Source of the DNA: an uncultured Lachnospiraceae bacterium
GTDB taxonomy: Bacteria > Bacillota > Clostridia > Lachnospirales > Lachnospiraceae
Assembly (NCBI GenBank): GCA_910578335.1
Contig: CAJTPU010000002.1
Location: forward strand, 1-64,000
Length of the DNA stretch: 64,000 bases
Direction of reading: 5' to 3'
Under the pieces are notes generated by a model. It worked only from the letters and a program-made list of their open reading frames with translations. It had not been told where the DNA came from and did no database searches. The translations under genes and the position numbers were made by a program. Positions 58,365-64,000 of this stretch are shown piece after piece (position 1 is the first letter of the stretch; the number at the start of each line of letters is the position of its first letter).

Positions 58365-59794
58365 AGCAGGCAGGCTCCCTCGACAAACGCTTTATAGCCC
58401 CTGTAGGTTTCATAAACGTCCGCCTTGCTGGTCGCTTCCCATGGCGCATGCATATTCAGAACCGCCACGCCGCTGTCAATCACATTCATGCCGTAAAGCG
58501 CCAGAATGTAGGCAATGGTTCCGCCTCCGCCCACGTCTACCTTGCCCAGCTCGGCTGTCTGGAACTGTACGCCCTTTTTGTCAAAAATCCCCCTGATATG
58601 CGCCATATACTCCGCATTGGCGTCATTGGAACCTGACTTTCCTCTGGAACCGGTAAACTTATTGAATACCATTCCTTTTCCCAGAAAAGCGGCATTCTTT
58701 TTCTCAAAATAGGAAGCATAAGAAGGGTCGAAGCCGGCGCTCACATCGGAGGAAAGCATACAGGAACGTGCCAGGCATCTTCTCACATTCAGCTCGCTGT
58801 ATTCGCCCGCAAGCTCCATCAGCTCTGCCACACTGTTTTCAAAAAATTTGGACTGCATACCCGTCGCGCCCACAGAGCCAATTTCCTCTTTGTCCACCAG
58901 AATACAGCATACGGTTCTGTCTGTTTTTTTCGTATCCAGCATTGCCTTCAGGGAAGTGAATGCACATACGCGGTCATCCTGCCCATATGCCAGAATCATG
59001 CTTCTGTCAAAGCCGGCATCCCTCGCCTTTCCTGCCGGCACAATTTCCAGCTCTGCGGAAATAAAATCTTCCTCACAGATATCATACGTTTCTTTCAAAA
59101 TATCCAGTACACCCGCTTTAACGGCTTCCTTGGCTTTTTCCGCATCGCCTTTTTCTTCTTTCCCGCCATCCTTTTGTGCCTTTATCACAAGAGGCTTGCT
59201 GCCTACGATTAAGTCCAGCGCTTCTCCCTCAATTACCTTTGCAGCCTTCTTTTCAAGCTGCTCGGCGGCAAGATGAATCAGGAGGTCCGAAATAAAGAAT
59301 ACCGGGTCGTCTTCGTCCTCCCCAACCGTTACTTCCACAGTCGTGCCATCCTTCTTTACGACAACGCCATGAATTGCCAGCGGCAGAGTTACCCACTGAT
59401 ACTTTTTCACGCCGCCATAATAATGGGTGTCCAGGTAGGCAAAACCACCTTCTTCATACAGGGGATTCTGCTTAACGTCCATACGGGGCGAGTCAATATG
59501 CGCCCCCAAAATATTCATGCCTTCAGCAAGCGGTTTTTCACCAAGCCGGTAAATGGCAATGGATTTATTCATCCAAACAGAATAAACCTTATCGCCCTTT
59601 TTCAGCTTCCTGCCCGCCGCTATCGCCTTGTTGAGCTCCTCGTAGCCGGCTTCTTCTATCATATTGACAATCGTATCGATACACTCTCTTTCCGTCTTTC
59701 CATTGTCAAGAAAGGTTCTGTACTCGACCGCCAGCTTCTCCAACTCTTTCAAACGCTTCTCACCGTAAACTTCCCATAAATTTTTCTTCTCCAT
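58361..59794 (-). CDS. M18 family zinc aminopeptidase
   Basis: This protein of 477 residues resembles aspartyl/aminopeptidase I (M18). Metal-ligand motifs are GAHIDSPRMD, DKEEIGSVGATGM and the C-terminal NMHAPWEATSKADVYETY. It has no signal peptide, so it is a cytoplasmic tetrahedral-type peptidase that trims peptides. It follows pheT by 18 bases and overlaps queA. Confidence 0.93.
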   Translation of the reverse strand: MEKKNLWEVYGEKRLKELEKLAVEYRTFLDNGKTERECIDTIVNMIEEAGYEELNKAIAAGRKLKKGDKVYSVWMNKSIAIYRLGEKPLAEGMNILGAHIDSPRMDVKQNPLYEEGGFAYLDTHYYGGVKKYQWVTLPLAIHGVVVKKDGTTVEVTVGEDEDDPVFFISDLLIHLAAEQLEKKAAKVIEGEALDLIVGSKPLVIKAQKDGGKEEKGDAEKAKEAVKAGVLDILKETYDICEEDFISAELEIVPAGKARDAGFDRSMILAYGQDDRVCAFTSLKAMLDTKKTDRTVCCILVDKEEIGSVGATGMQSKFFENSVAELMELAGEYSELNVRRCLARSCMLSSDVSAGFDPSYASYFEKKNAAFLGKGMVFNKFTGSRGKSGSNDANAEYMAHIRGIFDKKGVQFQTAELGKVDVGGGGTIAYILALYGMNVIDSGVAVLNMHAPWEATSKADVYETYRGYKAFVEGACLL

Positions 59795-59812
59795 TTCAAC
59801 CCTCCTAGTTCA

Positions 59813-62239
59813 TCATTGTCTCAACTGCGCTCCGAGCTGCTCCAGCCCGTTCAAAATCTTTTTCATCGCGCCGGTAATATCTGCCTCCTCCAGCGTTCTG
59901 TCCTTTGCACGGAAAGATACGGAATACGCCATGGACTTACATCCCTCCTGTATCTGCCCGCCTTCATAGACATCAAACAGCCTATAGGATTCCAGAAGTT
60001 TTCCGCCGCGCTGCACAAGCACCGCCTCAATTTCACCCGCCAGTACCGTCTTCGGCACTACCATGGAAATATCCCTTGTCACGGCTGGATATTTTGCAAT
60101 ACCCTCATATTTTCTGTCAAAGCTTGCAAACGGCAGGATAACCGGCATATCCAGTACTGCCACATAAGCCTTCGTGCCAATATCATAATTGTCGCATACT
60201 TCGGGATGCACTTCGCCCAGATAACCGATTACGGTATCCCTGTAAAGGATTTGCGCCTGTCTGCCCGGGTGTAAAAACGGTTTCCCTGATTCCGGATTGT
60301 AGGTACATCTTTCTTTCATACCGATGCACTCCACAAATTCCTCCACAACGCCCTTCATCGTATAAAAATCTCCCTCCCCGTAAAAGCCAAGGGTAAACTG
60401 CATTCTCTCGTCAGGCAGCTTTGTAAGCGGCAGCGCTTCGGGGATATAAATATTGCCCAGCTCATAGAGACGCACATCTTTATTACGCCTGTTGTAATTC
60501 GTCGCAAGACTCGTCAGCATACCGTTTAAGGGAAGGGTTCTCATCACGGAAAAATCCTCTCCCAAAGGATTGGCAATGGTAATGGCTTCCCTTGCTTTAT
60601 CATCCTGCGCAAGCCGCAGCTTGTCAAATACCTTCGGGCTCTCAAAAGAATAGCTCATGCCCTGTGAAAATCCGCAATATTCCGCAATATCCCGCGCTTT
60701 CTGCTCGATACGCAGTTTAAAGGAAAGCTTGCCGGTAGTGGAAGTGCTGTTTGGCAGGGTAACCGGAATCTTGTCGTAGCCGTAGAATCTTGCCACTTCC
60801 TCTGCCAAATCCGCGCTACCCAGAATATCCTGCCTGAAAGAAGGTATCTCCAGCATAATATTGCCGCCTTCCTTTAACACCCGAATATCCAGCTTTTCAA
60901 AAATAGCGAGCATCTGCTCTTCTGTTATCTTAGTCCCCAAAAGCGCATTGTACTTTTGCGGTTCAAAAGGAAGCTGCTTCAACGGGCTTAACGGCGCACA
61001 CACATCTACGCAGCCCTTTGTCACTTCGCCACATCCCAGCTCTGCAATCAACTGGCAGGCACGGTCAATTGCCGCTCTTGCATTGCGTGGGTCCAGTCCT
61101 TTTTCAAACTTGCCCGAAGCATCCGTGCGAAGCCCGATTCTCTTTGCAGATTTTCGGATATTGGGGCCGTTAAAACACGCCGCCTCAAAAAGCACGGTTT
61201 TCACATTATCGGTAATCTTGGAATTTTCCCCGCCCATAATGCCAGCAATGCCGATTTCCTTTTCCGCATCGCAAATCATCAGAATGTCTCCGTCCAGCTT
61301 TCTCGTCTGCCCGTCAAGCGTCTGGAACTCATCCCCGTCCTTGGCGCGGCGCACAATGATTTTTCTGCCTGCAATCGTATCCAAATCAAAAGCATGCATT
61401 GGCTGCCCGTATTCTTCCATTACATAGTTGGTAATATCCACCAGATTATTGATGGGACGGATACCGCTTGCCGCCAGCCTTCTCTGCATCCACTCGGGAG
61501 AAGGTCCGATTTTGATATTGGTACACACGCGGGCACAGTACCTCGCACATAAATCCGCATCCTGCACCTCCACGCTGATATAGTCCTTTACGTCCTCTTC
61601 ACTTTCCTTTACTTCTACCACGGGCGGCACAAAAGGCTTATCGAAAGTGACCGCCGCCTCTCTCGCAATGCCAAGCACACTATAGCAGTCTACACGGTTG
61701 CTGGTGATTTCATACTCAAATACGGTGTCATGCAGTCCTAAGAGTGCGATGGCATCTTCACCGGGTACAGCCGCCTTATCTAAAATGTAAATACCATCCT
61801 GCGGCGCATCCGGATACATCTCACGGGAAGAACCCAGTTCCTCAATGGCGCACATCATACCGCTTGACGGCACACCCCTGAGTTTTCCGGCTTTGATTGG
61901 AATCCCCTCCTCGGGAAGCGGTCCGCCGTCATGTCCGCCCGCCACCTTTCCGCCGTCTAAAACAACGGGCACTTTATCCCCTTCCTTTACATTGGAGGCT
62001 CCCGTCACAATCTGCACTTCTTCGCTGCCTACATTGACCTGGCAGACAATCAACTTATCTGCATCGGGATGCTTCTCAATTTTTATAATTTCCCCCACCA
62101 CTATCTTTTCCAGATTTTTATCTAATCTTTCATACCCCTCTACCTTTGTGCCGGTCAGCGTCATTTTGTCGCAATATTCCTGGTCCGTACAGTCGAGTTC
62201 GGGTACATACGCTTTAATCCATGATAATGCTGTATTCAT
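59813..62239 (-). CDS. pheT: phenylalanyl-tRNA synthetase beta subunit
   Basis: This subunit of 808 residues has an N-terminal tRNA-binding OB domain (residues 40-155; HPDADKLIVCQVNVG), B3/B4 editing domains, B5 (SFRQDILGSADLAEEVARFYGYD) and a C-terminal ferredoxin-fold anticodon domain (KYPAVTRDISMVV). It forms the heterotetramer with PheS, encoded 44 bases upstream. The whole unit is under a T-box. Confidence 0.98.
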   Translation of the reverse strand: MNTALSWIKAYVPELDCTDQEYCDKMTLTGTKVEGYERLDKNLEKIVVGEIIKIEKHPDADKLIVCQVNVGSEEVQIVTGASNVKEGDKVPVVLDGGKVAGGHDGGPLPEEGIPIKAGKLRGVPSSGMMCAIEELGSSREMYPDAPQDGIYILDKAAVPGEDAIALLGLHDTVFEYEITSNRVDCYSVLGIAREAAVTFDKPFVPPVVEVKESEEDVKDYISVEVQDADLCARYCARVCTNIKIGPSPEWMQRRLAASGIRPINNLVDITNYVMEEYGQPMHAFDLDTIAGRKIIVRRAKDGDEFQTLDGQTRKLDGDILMICDAEKEIGIAGIMGGENSKITDNVKTVLFEAACFNGPNIRKSAKRIGLRTDASGKFEKGLDPRNARAAIDRACQLIAELGCGEVTKGCVDVCAPLSPLKQLPFEPQKYNALLGTKITEEQMLAIFEKLDIRVLKEGGNIMLEIPSFRQDILGSADLAEEVARFYGYDKIPVTLPNSTSTTGKLSFKLRIEQKARDIAEYCGFSQGMSYSFESPKVFDKLRLAQDDKAREAITIANPLGEDFSVMRTLPLNGMLTSLATNYNRRNKDVRLYELGNIYIPEALPLTKLPDERMQFTLGFYGEGDFYTMKGVVEEFVECIGMKERCTYNPESGKPFLHPGRQAQILYRDTVIGYLGEVHPEVCDNYDIGTKAYVAVLDMPVILPFASFDRKYEGIAKYPAVTRDISMVVPKTVLAGEIEAVLVQRGGKLLESYRLFDVYEGGQIQEGCKSMAYSVSFRAKDRTLEEADITGAMKKILNGLEQLGAQLRQ

Positions 62240-62283
62240 AAATTCTGTCCTTTCTTTTTTAACCTCTCTGCAAGTGACTGGTA

Positions 62284-63303
62284 TTAAAACTGCTTTAAAA
62301 AGCGAATATCATTTTCATAGAGCAGTCTCATGTCGTCAATTTCATATTTCAGAAGCGCGATTCTTTCCAGTCCCACGCCAAACGCAAAGCCTGTGTATTC
62401 CTCCGGATTGATGCCGCTCATCTCTAACACGTGCGGATGCACCATGCCGCAGCCTAAAATCTCTATCCAGCCGCTCCCCTTGCAGAACCGGCAGCCCTTG
62501 CCGCCACACTTAAAGCAGGTGACGTCCATCTCCGCAGACGGCTCTGTAAACGGGAAATGATGGGGGCGGAATTTCACCTTCGTCTCTTCCCCGAACAGCT
62601 CTCTTGCAAACTCAGCAAGCGTACCCTTCAAATCCGCAAAGGTAATGTTTTTGTCGATTACAAGCCCCTCTATCTGGTGGAAGGAAGGCGAATGCGTCGC
62701 ATCCACCTCGTCAGAGCGGAACACCCTGCCGGGCGCCAGCATACGGATGGGAACCCTTCCTTTTTCCATTTCGCGCACCTGCACGGAGGACGTCTGTGTC
62801 CGCAGCAGGATATCTCCGGTAATATAGAACGTATCCTGTTCATCCTTTGCAGGATGGTCCGCAGGGATATTAAGCGCCTCAAAATTATAATAATCCTTCT
62901 CTACCTCCGGTCCCTCCAGCACCTCATAGCCCATTCCCACAAAGATGCGCTCCACCTCTTCCAGCGCAATCGTACTGGGATGCCTGTGCCCGATAAGGTT
63001 TTTCTTTGCCGGAAGCGTCACGTCTATCACTTCTGCTTTCATTTTTGCTTCCCGCGCCGCTTTCTCCATTTTCTTCATAGCGCTTTCCAGAAGCTTTTCA
63101 ATTTCTTCCCTCGTTTCATTTACCATCTGTCCCACCTTCGGACGCTCCTGTGGTGCAACATCCTTCATGGACTTTAATACGGCTGTCAATTCTCCTTTTT
63201 TACCCAGAATGTTGACCCGTACTTCATTCAGTTTTTCCAGCGCATCGCTGTTTTCAATCTGCGCAATCGCCTGTGCCCTGATTTGACTTAGTTTTTCTTT
63301 CAT
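62284..63303 (-). CDS. pheS: phenylalanyl-tRNA synthetase alpha subunit
   Basis: This class II catalytic subunit of 339 residues has an N-terminal coiled-coil for tRNA binding, motif 2 (LLRTQTSSVQVREME) and the motif 3 region (FGVGLERIALLKYEIDD). The C-x2-C and CKFC-like set (CFKCGGKGCRFC) of bacterial enzymes is present. Two adjacent ATGs follow GGAG; the second (63303) has the better distance. The 300-base leader carries a T-box. Confidence 0.97.
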   Translation of the reverse strand: MKEKLSQIRAQAIAQIENSDALEKLNEVRVNILGKKGELTAVLKSMKDVAPQERPKVGQMVNETREEIEKLLESAMKKMEKAAREAKMKAEVIDVTLPAKKNLIGHRHPSTIALEEVERIFVGMGYEVLEGPEVEKDYYNFEALNIPADHPAKDEQDTFYITGDILLRTQTSSVQVREMEKGRVPIRMLAPGRVFRSDEVDATHSPSFHQIEGLVIDKNITFADLKGTLAEFARELFGEETKVKFRPHHFPFTEPSAEMDVTCFKCGGKGCRFCKGSGWIEILGCGMVHPHVLEMSGINPEEYTGFAFGVGLERIALLKYEIDDMRLLYENDIRFLKQF

Positions 63304-63611
63304 CATGCTCCTTTGATATCCTTTCTTTTTGATGGGAAAAGCCTGCGTATAAGCACAAAAAAGTCCCTTGCAATGCAAGGGACGAAGGTTCTCCGCGGTA
63401 CCACCCGATTTCCTGTCTAAGACAGGCGCTCAATACGCTTAACGCGCGTCCACGTCCTATCCTACTCTTCTGTATAAGCCACAGAATTTAAGAAGGAAGC
63501 TCCGGTGGGAAATTCACACTCCGTTTGAACTTAAGGAAGCTTTCAGCCGGTGGCTCCCTCTCTCTTTTAGAAAACGAATCGCTACTAAACACCTTCTCAG
63601 CTTTTTCAACT
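63304..63611 (-). promoter_or_regulatory. T-box leader (tRNA-Phe sensing) of pheST
   Basis: The minus strand carries the T-box core GGGTGGTACCGCG (63394-63406), followed by the intrinsic terminator, and Stem I-like sequences with AGAGAGGGAGCC (about 63550-63565). Uncharged tRNA-Phe should stabilise the antiterminator and turn on pheST. A UUC triplet (63509-63511) is a candidate specifier; I cannot fold the stem to confirm it. Confidence 0.92.
63357..63383 (-). terminator. T-box-controlled terminator
   Basis: GTCCCTTGCA and TGCAAGGGAC are followed on the minus strand by six T. The 5' arm can alternatively pair with the T-box bulge. Confidence 0.9.
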
Positions 63612-63617
63612 AAAGCC

Positions 63618-63646
63618 ATTGTAATGAACCGGATGGAAAAAGTCAA
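63618..63646 (-). promoter_or_regulatory. promoter of pheST
   Basis: Minus-strand TTGACT (63641-63646), 17 bases, TACAAT (63618-63623), which places the transcript start about 300 bases before pheS. Confidence 0.85.
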
Positions 63647-63649
63647 GAA

Positions 63650-63682
63650 AAATTTGATACAATGCAGAAATCATTTTGTATC
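63650..63682 (-). terminator. terminator of YihY-type gene
   Basis: GATACAA and TTGTATC arms enclose a 13-base loop, with AAATTTTT following on the minus strand. It overlaps the last codons of the membrane-protein gene. Confidence 0.6.
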
Positions 63683-64000
63683 TTCGGTCTGCCCCTTTTC
63701 CTTCTTTTCCTTCCTTCTTCTGTACAAAACCTTATAAGCCGGTCCAAAATACCGGTTGATATGCGCGCCGATTAAAATAATATAAATACAGAAATACAGC
63801 CACAGCATAATAATCACAATAATGGAAAGGCTTCCATAAGTGCTCAGATTATTGATTCGCTCCACATAGATGGAAAAGCCCCATGAGAAAATGCTCCAGA
63901 CAACTGCCGTAAATACCGCTCCCGGCATCTGCGCGCGAAACCGCAATTTCTTATTGGGTACATAGGCATAAACTGCCGCAAACAAAAGCGTCATAATCAG
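63671..64000 (-). CDS. YihY/BrkB-type inner-membrane protein, N-terminus beyond window
   Basis: The frame is open to the last base of the window, so only the C-terminal 109 residues are visible. They show the end of a YihY/UPF0761 protein: AVYAYVPNKKLRFR, then PGAVFTAVVWSIFSWGFSIYV, NNLSTYGSLSIIVIIMLWLYFCIYIILIGAHIN (hydrophobic helices) and a basic cytoplasmic tail. The family is often annotated as BrkB or ribonuclease BN, but a nuclease activity is not supported. Confidence 0.85.
   Translation of the reverse strand: MIMTLLFAAVYAYVPNKKLRFRAQMPGAVFTAVVWSIFSWGFSIYVERINNLSTYGSLSIIVIIMLWLYFCIYIILIGAHINRYFGPAYKVLYRRRKEKKEKGQTEDTK

Overview
The window looks like the chromosome of a low-to-moderate GC anaerobic Firmicute, most likely a gut Lachnospiraceae or close Clostridia relative. 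The signs are Rex, an NfnAB-type transhydrogenase beside fhs-folD, a Re-citrate synthase-type enzyme with a eukaryotic-type NADP isocitrate dehydrogenase, a Phe T-box leader on pheST, SPxTG sortase substrates, a CD3324-type regulator and a clostridial high-cysteine (HCP) protein. Nearly all genes lie on the minus strand. I see no rRNA, tRNA, CRISPR array, recombinase or phage module.

Region by region. 1-760: the end of a lipoprotein gene and a small Fe-S-motif protein. 741-3274: about 2.5 kb of AT-richer accessory DNA (DUF1062 protein, methyltransferase, CD3324-type regulator) flanked by 20-bp direct repeats that copy the 3' end of rlmH, the same target used by SCC elements in staphylococci. 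3254-10862: rlmH, a membrane protein, nfnB-nfnA, a zinc-ribbon TPR membrane protein, folD and fhs, probably one operon for C1-folate and NAD(P)H/ferredoxin metabolism. 10927-24428: ftsK, tepA, a GT-C-like membrane protein with a charged repeat tail, a DPM-like glycosyltransferase, metY, yebC, an nnr-alr-ndoA operon and rex with a coiled-coil partner. 24581-27282 (plus strand): an ABC-F gene broken by a one-base frameshift and an HhH-GPD-like protein of unknown role.

27438-30984 is an operon for the oxidative branch to 2-oxoglutarate (Re-citrate synthase-like, GntR/FCD regulator, icd) whose promoter is embedded in a 32-bp palindrome. 31031-40723 is a surface cluster: sortase B, two large BspA-type leucine-rich repeat proteins ending in SPKTG/SPDTG sorting signals, and a subtilisin-like protease whose ribosome binding site sits inside the preceding terminator. 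40785-42027 holds three small plus-strand genes led by the HCP protein.

44569-52172 is the most unusual part. Three paralogous secreted peptides, each with eight cysteines and four histidines at conserved positions, alternate with three propeller-like lipoproteins. The last lipoprotein is fused to an ABC solute-binding domain and followed by two sugar-type permeases, with no ATPase. I regard this as a candidate undescribed sensing or uptake system. The rest is an EF-G-like GTPase with altered G3/G4 motifs, tyrA, a VanZ-PilZ-Hpt group, the pheS-pheT-M18 aminopeptidase-queA operon behind a T-box, and a YihY-type membrane protein cut by the window end.
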